Shown here: positions 54,417 to 63,029 of the stretch, in pieces
Numbering within the stretch: the stretch's first letter is position 1
Layout of the letters: each line of letters starts with the position of its first letter
Made by a program: the position numbers and the translations under genes
Notes under the pieces: generated by a model
The model's database searches: none
Told to the model about the DNA's origin: nothing
Seen by the model: the letters and a program-made list of their open reading frames with translations, nothing else
From: Legionella erythra
GTDB lineage: Bacteria; Pseudomonadota; Gammaproteobacteria; Legionellales; Legionellaceae
Assembly: GCF_001467615.1 (NCBI RefSeq)
Contig: NZ_LNYA01000030.1
Location: 1 to 64,000 of the forward strand
DNA length: 64,000 bases
Direction: 5' to 3'

Positions 54417-55395
54417 CCAGAGTACCTATGCCATTGTGGCTGACATCGGCGGAACCAATGCCCGATTTAGTCGTGTGGATTTATATAATTTGCAGGTGGA
54501 TAGGCTCGCTGTGTTTCCCTGCGCGCAATTTTCCAATCTGGATGCAGCCCTTAAACATTATCAACATAGCCATGATTTGCATGACATCCGCCATGCGGCA
54601 ATTGCCATTGCCTGCCCGGTAACCAGTGATGAGGTGAGCATGACCAATCTGGATTGGCAATTTTCGATTCAGGATTTAAAACAAGCGCTTCAATTGGAAC
54701 AACTCCAGGTAGTGAATGACTTCACGGCGACGGCGATGAGTTTGCCTCTTTTGCCGGCTGATGATCGACTGTCCATTGGCGGCGGCACGGTGGATGAGAG
54801 CAAACCACTGGTTGTGCTGGGTGCTGGTACGGGCTTGGGCGTCGCGCATCTGGTCCCTGCGGTCGGCGGTTTCATACCGTTGCCGGGTGAGGCGGGGCAT
54901 GGGGGGTGGGCGGCTCAAACCGAACAGGAGTGGTTTATCCAGCGCTTTTTGCACGAGCGTTATGGCCATGTTTCTGTTGAACGGGTTATCTCAGGCCCCG
55001 GTCTTGAGAATTTATACCTCGCTCTTGCGGCGTTCAGTCAACAACGGGTTGAGCCTTTAAGCGCGGCTGAGATTGCTCACCAAGCCCTCAACGGACAGTC
55101 GCCGCTGGCTTGTGCTGCGGTTTCGCAGTTTTTTGCCAGTTTAGGCAGCTTTGCGGGTGATTTGGCGCTGTCGCTCAGCACCTTTGGCGGTGTGTACATT
55201 GCCGGCGGCATTGTGCCGAAACTCCTGCCCTTGATAGCCGGCAGCGAATTTAGAACGCGCTTTGAAGCAAAAGGCCGCTTTTCCGCGTTTAACCGCAGCA
55301 TTGCGACGTTTGTGGTGGCGGCCCATCAGCCGGGCCTGCTCGGCGCGGCCGTGTATCTTAAACAAACCATGGAAAAAAACAATGCACGTTGCTAA
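54409..55395 (+). CDS. glk: Glucokinase Glk
   Basis: A 328-residue ATP glucokinase (E. coli Glk type). The phosphate-1 motif [14 protein letters not shown], substrate-binding [15 protein letters not shown], the ATP/adenosine motif [24 protein letters not shown] (in place of the usual EGGH) and a C-terminal [14 protein letters not shown] are visible. I choose the ATG at 54409 because GGAGGA is 8 bases upstream; an in-frame ATG at 54403 is too close. It feeds glucose, including that released by the neighbouring glucoamylase, into the pathway. Confidence 0.95.
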   Translation: MPNQSTYAIVADIGGTNARFSRVDLYNLQVDRLAVFPCAQFSNLDAALKHYQHSHDLHDIRHAAIAIACPVTSDEVSMTNLDWQFSIQDLKQALQLEQLQVVNDFTATAMSLPLLPADDRLSIGGGTVDESKPLVVLGAGTGLGVAHLVPAVGGFIPLPGEAGHGGWAAQTEQEWFIQRFLHERYGHVSVERVISGPGLENLYLALAAFSQQRVEPLSAAEIAHQALNGQSPLACAAVSQFFASLGSFAGDLALSLSTFGGVYIAGGIVPKLLPLIAGSEFRTRFEAKGRFSAFNRSIATFVVAAHQPGLLGAAVYLKQTMEKNNARC

Positions 55396-56041
55396 TAACT
55401 TGTCTGCTTCGTCTTTATTGGCTATGGGGCCAGTGGTTCCAGTGATCGTGCTTCATGATCTGGCGGATGCCGAACCGCTGGCAGATGCCGTATTAACGGG
55501 TGGAATCCACGTACTCGAAATAACCCTGAGGACGCCAGTGGCCCTGGACGCCATCCGTTTGATCAGTCGGCAATTCGCTAAAGCCTGTGTCGGTGCCGGC
55601 ACCGTGATTAACGGCCAGCAATTGCAGCAGTGCCGGGAAGCAGGGGCGCAGTTTGCCATCAGCCCCGGCGCAACGCCTGCCTTGCTTAAAGCTGGATTGG
55701 CCAGTGACATACCGTTAATACCCGGGGTTTCAAGTGTGTCTGAAATCATGGAAGGTTTAGACCATGGCTATCATGAGTTTAAATTTTTCCCGGCCGAAGC
55801 GATTGGGGGTATTAAACTGTTGAAAGCGCTCTCCGCCCCATTTCCTACACTTAAGTTTTGTCCTACAGGCGGTATCCATGATAAGAATTACCTGGACTAT
55901 CTTGCGCTGCCTAATGTAGAGTGTGTAGGTGGTTCCTGGATTGTACCCGATGAGGCGATTAAGCAAAAAAACTGGTCATTGATTACCCATTTGTGTGCGA
56001 CCGCTTTGGAAAAAGCATTGCATCCTGCAGCAGTAAATTAA
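55382..56041 (+). CDS. eda: KDPG aldolase Eda
   Basis: A 219-residue class I aldolase that splits 2-keto-3-deoxy-6-phosphogluconate to pyruvate and glyceraldehyde-3-phosphate. Signatures: GGIHVLEITLRTP, CVGAGTVINGQQLQQ, the Schiff-base lysine in EFKFFPAEAIGGIK, and FCPTGGIHDKN with the phosphate-binding Gly loop. The start at 55382 lies inside the end of glk; longer frames overlap it further and are unlikely. It completes the Entner-Doudoroff route. Confidence 0.96.
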   Translation: MHVANNLSASSLLAMGPVVPVIVLHDLADAEPLADAVLTGGIHVLEITLRTPVALDAIRLISRQFAKACVGAGTVINGQQLQQCREAGAQFAISPGATPALLKAGLASDIPLIPGVSSVSEIMEGLDHGYHEFKFFPAEAIGGIKLLKALSAPFPTLKFCPTGGIHDKNYLDYLALPNVECVGGSWIVPDEAIKQKNWSLITHLCATALEKALHPAAVN

Positions 56042-56071
56042 AAAAACAACATGGACTTTTAAGGATATAAT

Positions 56072-57493
56072 ATGGCATGGTTAGTCGCAATTATTGGCTC
56101 GCTCGCTGGATTTCTTTTTGGTTATGATGAAGGCATTATAGCCGGATCGCTTGATCTCTTGAAAAATCATTTTACGCTTACCCACACCCATATCGGGACT
56201 ATGGCCGCCGCGCTTCCTTTTGGTGCGCTGTTTGGTTCCATGTTGATCGGTGCTCTGTTGGGAACGCGTTACGTGAAGCGCTATGGCCGCCGCGCATTGT
56301 TGTCCTTTGCCGGTGCGCTTTTTTTTGTTGGCGCCCTGGGTGCAGCCCTTGCCCCGGCAATCTGGATGCTTATTTTGTCGCGATTTGTTCTTGGATTGGC
56401 CATTGGTATTGCGTCAGTCACAACCCCGCTTTACCTGGCTGAAACGGCGCCGGTGAATTTACGGGGAGCAATGGTGGCCATTTATCAATTGGCGATTACA
56501 ATCGGCATTGTCTGTGCCTATTGTGCCAATTACCTGCTGATTGAACATCAGGCCTGGCGGACGATGTTTGCCTCCAGTGCCATACCGGCTTTCATTTTGT
56601 TTGCTGGCATCCTTTTCCTGCCTGAATCCCCCCGTTGGTTATTAAGTGTTGCCCGGCGCGAAGCGGCAGCTAAAGCCTTGCGTTTGTTGCGCAGGCAAGC
56701 GTCCATTACTGACGAGTTAACCCACATTGAAGCGACGCTGAAACGCGAGCCGCATGAAAAAAACTGGAAAAACCTGTTTCGTAAACCCTTGCTGCCGGTC
56801 TTGTCATTGGGGATGATTTTATTCTGCCTGCAGCAGTTAAGCGGCATTAACGTCATCATTTATTTCGCACCGGAAATTTTTAAAAATCTTGGCTTTACTA
56901 ATGCCACTGGCCAGATTCTCGCCACCATGGGGATTGGTATTGTCAATTTATTGGTCACCATCCTGGCTATTTTTTGCGTCGACTGGATTGGGCGCCGTAA
57001 ATTATTATTGATTGGCTTCAGCGGTGCTTGCATAAGCCTCGCGGCACTCAGCGTATTTTCCTTGTACCAGGTGTCTTTACTCGGCTATTTGTCGGTGCTT
57101 TGCCTGACAGTCTACATTTTTTCATTTGCCATCAGCATTGGGCCGGTACCGCACATCGCCATGGCTGAAATTTTTCCATTGTACGTTCGCGGCGCGGGTA
57201 TGGGCATGTCGTCGATGAGTAACTGGTCGTTTAATACATTGACTGTTTTCACGTTTCCTCTTTTGCATAAAGCCATTGGTATTGAATATACCTTTATCAT
57301 TTACGCCGTGATTTGTTTTCTCGGCTTGATTTATACGGTTTACTTCATGCCGGAAACAAAAAATATAAGCCTGGAAACCATTGAGGATTATCTGTTAAGC
57401 GGTAAACCCTTGCGTGAATTAGGGAGAAAACCCACATCGCAATCCACGACATCCTTGGCGCTGGATAATACCGGTGAGGCTGTATTCAATTAG
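56072..57493 (+). CDS. Sugar-porter MFS transporter
   Basis: A 473-residue sugar:H+ symporter with 12 helices. Motifs include GFLFGYDEGIIAGSL, RFVLGLAIGIASVTTPLYLAE, LPESPRWLLSV, the QQLSGINVIIYFAPEIF helix, and a C-terminal MPETKNISLETIEDY. It lies 30 bp after eda in the operon, so glucose is the likely substrate; in L. pneumophila the corresponding gene is called ywtG as I recall. A strong hairpin follows the stop by 7 bp. Confidence 0.9.
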   Translation: MAWLVAIIGSLAGFLFGYDEGIIAGSLDLLKNHFTLTHTHIGTMAAALPFGALFGSMLIGALLGTRYVKRYGRRALLSFAGALFFVGALGAALAPAIWMLILSRFVLGLAIGIASVTTPLYLAETAPVNLRGAMVAIYQLAITIGIVCAYCANYLLIEHQAWRTMFASSAIPAFILFAGILFLPESPRWLLSVARREAAAKALRLLRRQASITDELTHIEATLKREPHEKNWKNLFRKPLLPVLSLGMILFCLQQLSGINVIIYFAPEIFKNLGFTNATGQILATMGIGIVNLLVTILAIFCVDWIGRRKLLLIGFSGACISLAALSVFSLYQVSLLGYLSVLCLTVYIFSFAISIGPVPHIAMAEIFPLYVRGAGMGMSSMSNWSFNTLTVFTFPLLHKAIGIEYTFIIYAVICFLGLIYTVYFMPETKNISLETIEDYLLSGKPLRELGRKPTSQSTTSLALDNTGEAVFN

Positions 57494-57499
57494 TAATAA

Positions 57500-57534
57500 G
57501 CAGTCACTGCCTTAAAAAGAAAGGCAGTGGCTGC
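57500..57534 (+). terminator. Terminator hairpin of the Entner-Doudoroff operon
   Basis: Fourteen-base arms GCAGTCACTGCCTT (57500-57513) and AAGGCAGTGGCTGC (57521-57534) pair with one G-U, with a short AAAAAGA loop, directly after the transporter stop. A T-rich stretch follows only after some bases (gttttcactgtcattttt), so it may act with or without Rho. Confidence 0.7.
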
Positions 57535-57630
57535 TGACCAGTTTTCACTGTCATTTTTACTTTGCTCATCCATTCATTTTCCTTTGCTTTTATCCCCACC
57601 TTTTCTCTGTCATCGCCGTCTTTTCTCTGT

Positions 57631-58318
57631 CATCCCCCCACGCAGGTGGGGGACCCATCCTTTCGGTGGTACGTAGCCATGGTTACCCGCCTTCGCGGGT
57701 AAGACATGGGTTTGGCTAGCTTTTTATGGGGGATACGGGTATGGGTGATACAGGCCTTTTCTGTCATCCCCCGCGTAGGCGGGGGACCCATCCTTTCGGT
57801 GGTACATAGCCATGGTTACCCGCCTTCGCGGGCAAGACATGGGTTTGGCTAGCTTTTTATGGGGGATACGGGTATGTGTGATACAGGCCTTTTCTGTCAT
57901 TCCCCGCGCAGGCGGGGGACCCATCCTTTCGGCGGTACATAGCCATGGTTACCCGCCTTCGCGGGCAAGACATGGGTTTGGCTAGCTTTTTATGGGTGAT
58001 ACGGGTATGTGTGATACAGGCCTTTTCTGTCATCCCCCGCGCAGGCGGGGGATCCCTCCCTTCGGCGGTACGTAGCCATAGTTACCGCCTTCGCGGGCAA
58101 GACATGGGTTTGGCTAGCTTTTTATGGGTGATACGGGTATGTGTGATACAGGCCTTTTCTGTCATCCCCCGCGTAGGTGGGGGACCCATCCTTTCGATGG
58201 TACATAGCCATGGTTACCCGCCTTCGCGGGTAAGACATGGGTTTGGCTAGCTTTTTATGGGTGATACGGGTATGGGTGATACGGGCCTTTTCTGTCATCC
58301 CCCGCGCAGGCGGGGATC
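57631..58318. repeat. Tandem array of ~133-bp double-hairpin repeats
   Basis: About five full units and a final partial one. The shared ctgtcatcccc block recurs with cat at 57641, 57765, 57898, 58031, 58163 and 58296, a period of 132-133 bp (first step 124). Each unit has two palindromes: CCCCCGCgcagGCGGGGG-type and CCCGCcttcGCGGG, joined by an invariant aagacatgggtttggctagc block. Unit-to-unit variation is a few bases, suggesting recent duplication. It fills the gap between the convergent transporter and glucoamylase genes. A degenerate copy lies at 39952-40136. Small reading frames across it are by-products of the repetition. Confidence 0.9.
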
Positions 58319-58324
58319 ATGATG

Positions 58325-59620
58325 TTAAAGACCCAATTTAGCTTCCAGCTTCTGTTGCATAGCTATTGCACGGAGTGTTGCCACGTAGCTCCAGGTGAGG
58401 GAATTGGCGCCCTGCGGGTTACCGGTATACAAGTTGATTTGTTCACTTAAACTTAAATCCGAAGCATATTCTTTAACCAGATTGAGGTAAGCGTTGCCCT
58501 CTTCGAAGTATTGTTTAATCTGAGGTATATTCGCTTGTGTCAGCGGCAACATATCAGCCAGTGTGTAGTAATATTCCGCCATGGTTGCTGTCAGAATATA
58601 CCAGGGATTGCCTTCGCCGTCATTGCGGTAACCGTCGTAGGTATCACCTGGATAGCGGCCAAACAGCACGGCGTTGTTGTAATGGCTGTCATTAATGGGA
58701 AAGAGGGCTCTGAACTGTCTTTTTAAGGCGGCTGCTGTATTTTTTACATATATATTGTCCGGGGCATAAACGCCATCATGGGTATTGGCTAGCAGCACGC
58801 CCAACATGACGGCAGAATCGAGTTCCAGCGTTTTTTGCGGGCCAGAATGCGGGGGTTGGGTGGCCTGAATGATGATGTTTTTGGAATCCATGTGTTCGCC
58901 AAGGCGTAGTTCAATAAAACGGGCCTGTGCTTCATAATAGATTGCAGCGTCGTTATCATGCAGCGCTCTGGCCAGTTTGGCGCCTTCAATCAAGGCTTTT
59001 CGCTGGCACATGGCTGTGAAAAAATGATGACCATAGACTTCTTCCCAGAGATCGTAATTCATATCCTGCCAATGGTGGGCTGTGTATTCCAGGTCAATCT
59101 TGATGGCGCCCATGTTGGCGGTATCCAGGCTTTGATTGTACAGATGGGTTTTCACATAGTCTGATTCATTATTCTTAAGCAATACTTCGGCAAAACGGAT
59201 GAGGGTTAATGCCCTTAATGCCGGAGCGTCATTTTGTGGTCTGCCCCAGGGGCCTTGGTAAGGGCGGCTGTCCATGTAAAATTTGGGTTCGCCTAGAATA
59301 TCAAAGCCGGGCAAGGTTTCAGTCTGGTGTTGAACCCGCTCGACCCAATTGACATAGTTCAACAGACGGGTTTTGTCTTTGGCATGAAGGTTTTTCTCAT
59401 AAAAACTCTCGATCAAATCCATGGCAATGGCCGAATCACGGGTCCAGTCGTAATAGTAATCCGGATTGGCTTTTGACGGAGAAGCCATGATGGAACCTTC
59501 AGAGGTGATATTGGCGAGGAAATTTTTCTTGAGGGTTTTGATTTCATCCGCTGAGAAAATAGCAGCGGCAACTGCTTGGGCAACCACAAAATAAAGTAAA
59601 AAAGCGAAAATCCTTCTCAT
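58325..59620 (-). CDS. gamA: Secreted GH15 glucoamylase
   Basis: A 431-residue GH15 exo-glucosidase that releases glucose from starch or glycogen. A signal peptide covers residues 1-19 (FLLYFVVAQAVAA). The family landmarks are YYYDWTRDSAIAMDLI (substrate-binding Asp/Arg), GRPQNDAPALRALTLIRFA, the general-acid Glu in RNDGEGNPWYILTATMAEYYYT, and QGANSLTWSYV near the end. This matches the eukaryote-like glucoamylase GamA of L. pneumophila, which is next to the Entner-Doudoroff operon there and is type II-secreted. Here it faces the operon across the repeat array instead of following it co-directionally, as I recall for L. pneumophila. Confidence 0.9.
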   Translation of the reverse strand: MRRIFAFLLYFVVAQAVAAAIFSADEIKTLKKNFLANITSEGSIMASPSKANPDYYYDWTRDSAIAMDLIESFYEKNLHAKDKTRLLNYVNWVERVQHQTETLPGFDILGEPKFYMDSRPYQGPWGRPQNDAPALRALTLIRFAEVLLKNNESDYVKTHLYNQSLDTANMGAIKIDLEYTAHHWQDMNYDLWEEVYGHHFFTAMCQRKALIEGAKLARALHDNDAAIYYEAQARFIELRLGEHMDSKNIIIQATQPPHSGPQKTLELDSAVMLGVLLANTHDGVYAPDNIYVKNTAAALKRQFRALFPINDSHYNNAVLFGRYPGDTYDGYRNDGEGNPWYILTATMAEYYYTLADMLPLTQANIPQIKQYFEEGNAYLNLVKEYASDLSLSEQINLYTGNPQGANSLTWSYVATLRAIAMQQKLEAKLGL

Positions 59621-59687
59621 GTCTTAACCTGTTGATCGTGTTTAAGAATCGCCAATCTTACCGGAAAGCGATCTTTCCGGCTATAAA

Positions 59688-61115
59688 TTATTTAGGGGAA
59701 TAGTCTACCTGTACGGGGGATGTTTGTTCCGATCCACTGCTTCGTTTATTGGCGGGCGGGGCAGAAAAAAATGCACAGGTATTGTCACTTTCCATGGCCG
59801 CTTGCATATGAATGCGTTTAACCGTAAGTCCAGGGTATTTATCCTGATAGGGAGAAAAGATAGACTGTTGGTCTTTTTCAGGGAAATGATGACTAATCAT
59901 CACGTTGAGCGTAGGGTTTTTCTTAACTAGAACAGCGATAAGATTACTCAGTTCGAGCTGGTGCCGGGGCTCGTAGTGTTCAACAATAAGGCTTTCCAGT
60001 TGCGGCATGCTTGAAGCATTGAGTAAACCCAGCAAATCCATAAAACCATGCTTGTCTTCAGTCGCAGCGGTTGTCGTGGGTTGCTTGACCACGGTTAAAT
60101 GTCGGATTTTGGCCAGTGACCCTGAGTCGGGGCAAATGTCAAAACGCTTGCAGATTTCCAGCAGATCGCGCGAGGCTTGAAGCAACACGGCGACTTTGGC
60201 CGCTTCCATATCGGCTTTGGCGGTGATGGCCAAATCCTGCTTTTGTTTTTCAGACAAGGCATTGAAAAAGGCAATTTTTGCCTTTGCGATGTCGTCTTGC
60301 AGCGATTTTTCGCCAGAGAGCATATGCAAAAAAGCCTGTAATGCCTTGTTTTGCTCATCTTTATAAGCAAATAAGCTCAATACAGGACGGCTTTTAAATG
60401 CTTTTTCCATAGTTGCACCGTTTACCTCGGAATCAAACGGGTGTTCAAACAAGGCATTTGTTGCACACGGTTCACGGCAATCTCGCAAAAGAGAATGCAG
60501 GTGGTTTAGAATACCAACATACGAATAATGCCGCTTGACCGTTTTTTCCGAGGGTTCATCGTTCAGAACATAATGTTGCCTGCTGAATGGATCGACTAAA
60601 TAAAGGTATTGACCCGGATTTTTAAGCATCTCATCCAGAAGCCCTATCATTTCAAAAAGTCGAGTTTTGAATTGGCTTTGGTCCCAGGCGATGATTTGCT
60701 TGCGAAAATAGTCGGAATTTCCTGCCCAGTGCAAATCGATTTCGAGCAGGGCGCTATCTTGTATTTTGCCAAGTAATGAGGGGCTGGCAGGCAGGTCATC
60801 GATGTCTTGTAATGTCAGTACCCTGATTTCATTGAGCGGGGCGTTCTCATTGCTTTCTTTACCGGGTACGGTTGACTTTGACTTTATGGGCATACTCTCT
60901 TTTAACGATGTTGTTTCACGTTTGCCATCCTTTCCCGGAGTAGCGGGGGAATCGGGTTTGGTGTCGTATTTGGTGTCATATTTCTTGATTTTTCCGGCTT
61001 TGGCTGGCGAAGCCGCCTGTTTATTTCCATAGATGGGGAACTGGCTATAGGTTTGAGTATAGGAGAGGGTGGGTTTATCCTTGCTATGGGTAATAGCCTT
61101 TTGATCATCTTTCAT
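59688..61115 (-). CDS. Hypothetical protein, candidate effector
   Basis: A 475-residue protein preceded by a strong GGAGGG site. The first ~90 residues are disordered, Lys/Ser/Thr/Pro-rich, with a KKYDTKYDTK duplication. The remainder is helical without a recognised domain; segments such as HWAGNSDYFRKQIIAW and MLSGEKSLQDDIAKAK give no family match. The tail is polar and ends with SSGSEQTSPVQVDYSPK. The composition resembles Dot/Icm effector proteins, but this is inference. It lies 67 bp upstream of gamA on the same strand and could share its transcript. Confidence 0.6.
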   Translation of the reverse strand: MKDDQKAITHSKDKPTLSYTQTYSQFPIYGNKQAASPAKAGKIKKYDTKYDTKPDSPATPGKDGKRETTSLKESMPIKSKSTVPGKESNENAPLNEIRVLTLQDIDDLPASPSLLGKIQDSALLEIDLHWAGNSDYFRKQIIAWDQSQFKTRLFEMIGLLDEMLKNPGQYLYLVDPFSRQHYVLNDEPSEKTVKRHYSYVGILNHLHSLLRDCREPCATNALFEHPFDSEVNGATMEKAFKSRPVLSLFAYKDEQNKALQAFLHMLSGEKSLQDDIAKAKIAFFNALSEKQKQDLAITAKADMEAAKVAVLLQASRDLLEICKRFDICPDSGSLAKIRHLTVVKQPTTTAATEDKHGFMDLLGLLNASSMPQLESLIVEHYEPRHQLELSNLIAVLVKKNPTLNVMISHHFPEKDQQSIFSPYQDKYPGLTVKRIHMQAAMESDNTCAFFSAPPANKRSSGSEQTSPVQVDYSPK

Positions 61116-61257
61116 TATATCCCTCCAGGTGGATGAGTTGGAGTGCTTAGATTATGCCAAAAACAGTGGGATGAAAATGTGTTTTCAGTTTTTATCATGA
61201 GGCGGCGGGGTGTGTGCCCGCATGCCATCGGTTGTGTTTGTTCCTGTTGTTTAAACC

Positions 61258-61286
61258 TATACAAGCCCTGGCCAGTGGATTATAGT
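61258..61286 (+). promoter_or_regulatory. Promoter of the PdxH-like gene (pair member)
   Basis: TATACA (61258-61263), 17-bp spacer and TATAGT (61281-61286), 43 bp before the start at 61330. The flanking sequence (cctatacaagccc ... ggattatagtggcgccgt) is nearly identical to that before the avidin-like gene. Confidence 0.55.
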
Positions 61287-61329
61287 GGCGCCGTACATTT
61301 CTTTTTATCAATAAAGCGGGGTATCCATC

Positions 61330-61926
61330 ATGAGTCAGGTGCTTTCTCCGATTACCTGCCTTAAGCAATGGCTTACGGCAGAACAGGATGCCGGAGCGGT
61401 TAATCCACAGCAGGCTGTGTTGTCGACTGTTGCCTCAGCCCCTAAGCCCGTGCCGCATGCACGGGTCGTTGCTGTTCGCGAGATCACGGAAGAGGGCCTG
61501 TTATTTTTTACGCAGACAGGCAGTCGAAAAGTCGATGAACTGATGGCTAACCCGGCGGCTGTGCTGACTTTCTGGTTTGAATTGCACCAACGCCAAATAA
61601 GCCTCGAAGGTCAGGCAAATAAGCTGTCCGCTCAAGAAAATGCCTGGTATTGGCAAAACAACCCGCGCGAGGCGCAGATCAGGTTTTCAAGTTATGCTCC
61701 TACCTCAGGACAGGTTATCCCGAGCAAGGACATACTCGAGCAAAAGAGGGCATGTCTGCATGCGGAATTCGAGGGTAAAGCCATTGCCCCGAGCCCGTTT
61801 TATTGTGGTTTTCGCTTCAAACCCACAACGGTTTACTGCTACAGTTACCGCACCGACGAACTCTCCGATGCAAGCCGTTATACCTGTCGTGAGGACGGCT
61901 GGATTCATCAGTTGCTTTCGCCCTGA
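61330..61926 (+). CDS. PdxH-like pyridoxamine 5'-phosphate oxidase family protein
   Basis: A 198-residue flavin split-barrel protein of the PdxH type. FMN-binding and dimer motifs are seen: PHARVVAVREITEEGLLFFTQTGSRKVDEL, VLTFWFELHQRQISLEGQANKLS, YWQNNPREAQIRFSSYAP, and FYCGFRFKPTTVYCYSYRTDELSD. The C-terminus ends WIHQLLSP instead of the W-x-R-L-x-P of classical PdxH, so a substrate-binding Arg appears lost. It may act on another substrate or be a weak PNP oxidase. Its promoter is shared in sequence with the downstream avidin-like gene. Confidence 0.78.
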   Translation: MSQVLSPITCLKQWLTAEQDAGAVNPQQAVLSTVASAPKPVPHARVVAVREITEEGLLFFTQTGSRKVDELMANPAAVLTFWFELHQRQISLEGQANKLSAQENAWYWQNNPREAQIRFSSYAPTSGQVIPSKDILEQKRACLHAEFEGKAIAPSPFYCGFRFKPTTVYCYSYRTDELSDASRYTCREDGWIHQLLSP

Positions 61927-61933
61927 TTGAGCC

Positions 61934-61962
61934 TGTACAAGCCCGGGTGATTTGGTTATAGT
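61934..61962 (+). promoter_or_regulatory. Promoter of the avidin-like gene (pair member)
   Basis: TGTACA (61934-61939), 17-bp spacer and TATAGT (61957-61962), 46 bp before the ATG at 62009. The surroundings (cctgtacaagccc ... ggttatagtgcgccgt) match the promoter at 61258 almost base for base. Confidence 0.6.
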
Positions 61963-62008
61963 GCGCCGTCAATAATTGATTGACAACGCATTAATTACGG
62001 AGAATAGC

Positions 62009-62422
62009 ATGAATTTAAAAGCCATAACCTGCGCTGCCTTGGTGACCCTGTCTGCTGGCACCCAAGCTGCAACGGCAGACCGTGAAACCATCACTTACAA
62101 AAATGAGCGGGGTTCGGTTTTAACATTGCATTTTACTTCGAAAGACACATTAAGCGGCACATTCACGACCGCGGTTGCTTCCAAAGAATGTCAACAAGCC
62201 ATTGGCAATCAACGGCCGGTTATTGGTTATATTGTTAAGAATGCCATTACCATCAGCGTGGATTACCCTGCCTGCGGATCGGTGCTGGCTTTTATCGGCA
62301 ACATTGAACAAGATAAAGCGACAATTGATGTCACTGCCATTCTGGCTCATCAATCAACCCATATTGCCACGCAGGGCCCAGGCGCACGGTTTATTGGTCA
62401 CGATGTATTTAAGCGGGTTTAA
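62009..62422 (+). CDS. Secreted avidin-family protein lacking tryptophan
   Basis: A 137-residue protein. The ATG at 62009 gives a signal peptide (residues 1-20, cleavage after TQA-A). The mature part follows the avidin strand order: ITYKNERGSVLTLHF (usual W-x-N-x-x-GS), LSGTFTTAVASKECQ (GxYxTAV), RPVIGYIVKNAITISVDY (fSVxW), CGSVLAFIGNI (C-x-S-x-T-x-W-x-G), KATIDVTAIL and ARFIGHDVFKRV (GxDxFxR). The four biotin-contacting Trp positions read Tyr30, Tyr86, Phe95 and Ala110, and the protein has no Trp at all. Cys61 and Cys88 could form a disulphide. Biotin binding is therefore doubtful; the fold call is from motif order. It converges on the next gene with a 14-bp overlap. Confidence 0.75.
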   Translation: MNLKAITCAALVTLSAGTQAATADRETITYKNERGSVLTLHFTSKDTLSGTFTTAVASKECQQAIGNQRPVIGYIVKNAITISVDYPACGSVLAFIGNIEQDKATIDVTAILAHQSTHIATQGPGARFIGHDVFKRV

Positions 62423-63029
62423 TGCCATTGGCCGCCCTCTCGTTATTTATGCAGGCGGCCCGGTAGTTTTCAATGCCTGTGTGCAAGCGCTCAAGGTAGC
62501 GGTGAAAGCGTACGGGGTCTTCCCGCAGGGCTTCCCGTTCACCGCGTGAAATTTCAAGTTGTGCTCCCTGTTCAGGCGTTAAATTAATAAAATTGCGGGG
62601 GTTGGTCCCCGATACTGAACCACCGCATAATCCGGTTTCAAACCCGCCCGATTGCAGGGCCTCGCTTAAATAAACCTGCAGCTGTTGATTAAGTCCCCCC
62701 GTTAAAGTCAGGCGATTATCGCGTCCTTTTACTCCATGAATAGCCAGAGTAACGCGCGCCCCTTGTTGCAGGCCGGCGAGTTCGGGAGCGCGAAAGCGTG
62801 TGGATGTTACATGCAAAGCCTGCCCCGGCCGTTTAAGACCTTCAAAAATAAATAAACTGTAGTTGTTGGGGTAAGCCAGCTGCCTTGCAATCACCTGCGT
62901 AAACGGTTCAATGGTTCCGCCATGGGGAGCTACAATAAGCAGCCAGCTGTTACGAGAAATGCTTTCCTGATGCCATGCCGAAGCCAGTTCATGCTGTTTT
63001 AATTCATGAAGGCTGGTATAAATATCCAC
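62409..63029 (-). CDS. Poly-gamma-glutamate hydrolase family zinc peptidase-like protein
   Basis: A 206-residue protein of the phage PghP/YjqB (DUF867) type, which cleave gamma-glutamyl bonds. Motifs: VAPHGGTIEPFT with likely zinc ligands His and Glu, TLAIHGVKG with a further His, NPRNFINLTPEQGAQLEISRGER, in which QLE-S-R is the family signature. The start codon is GTG at 63029, with an AAAAGGA about 20 bases upstream, so the exact start is unsure. No signal peptide. Its substrate here could be folylpoly-glutamate, capsule polymer or another gamma-glutamyl compound. Confidence 0.8.
   Translation of the reverse strand: MDIYTSLHELKQHELASAWHQESISRNSWLLIVAPHGGTIEPFTQVIARQLAYPNNYSLFIFEGLKRPGQALHVTSTRFRAPELAGLQQGARVTLAIHGVKGRDNRLTLTGGLNQQLQVYLSEALQSGGFETGLCGGSVSGTNPRNFINLTPEQGAQLEISRGEREALREDPVRFHRYLERLHTGIENYRAACINNERAANGIKPA

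Noticed and set aside
57724-58250. Small reading frames inside the repeat array
   Set aside because: They consist of translated repeats (PAYAGDDRK-type) and vary only with unit number.
57631-58318. Possible CRISPR array
   Set aside because: The whole 133-bp unit repeats; there are no unique spacers between short repeats and no cas genes.
61143-61364. 73-codon frame before the PdxH-like gene
   Set aside because: It overlaps the promoter and the PdxH-like start in another frame and has no family pattern.
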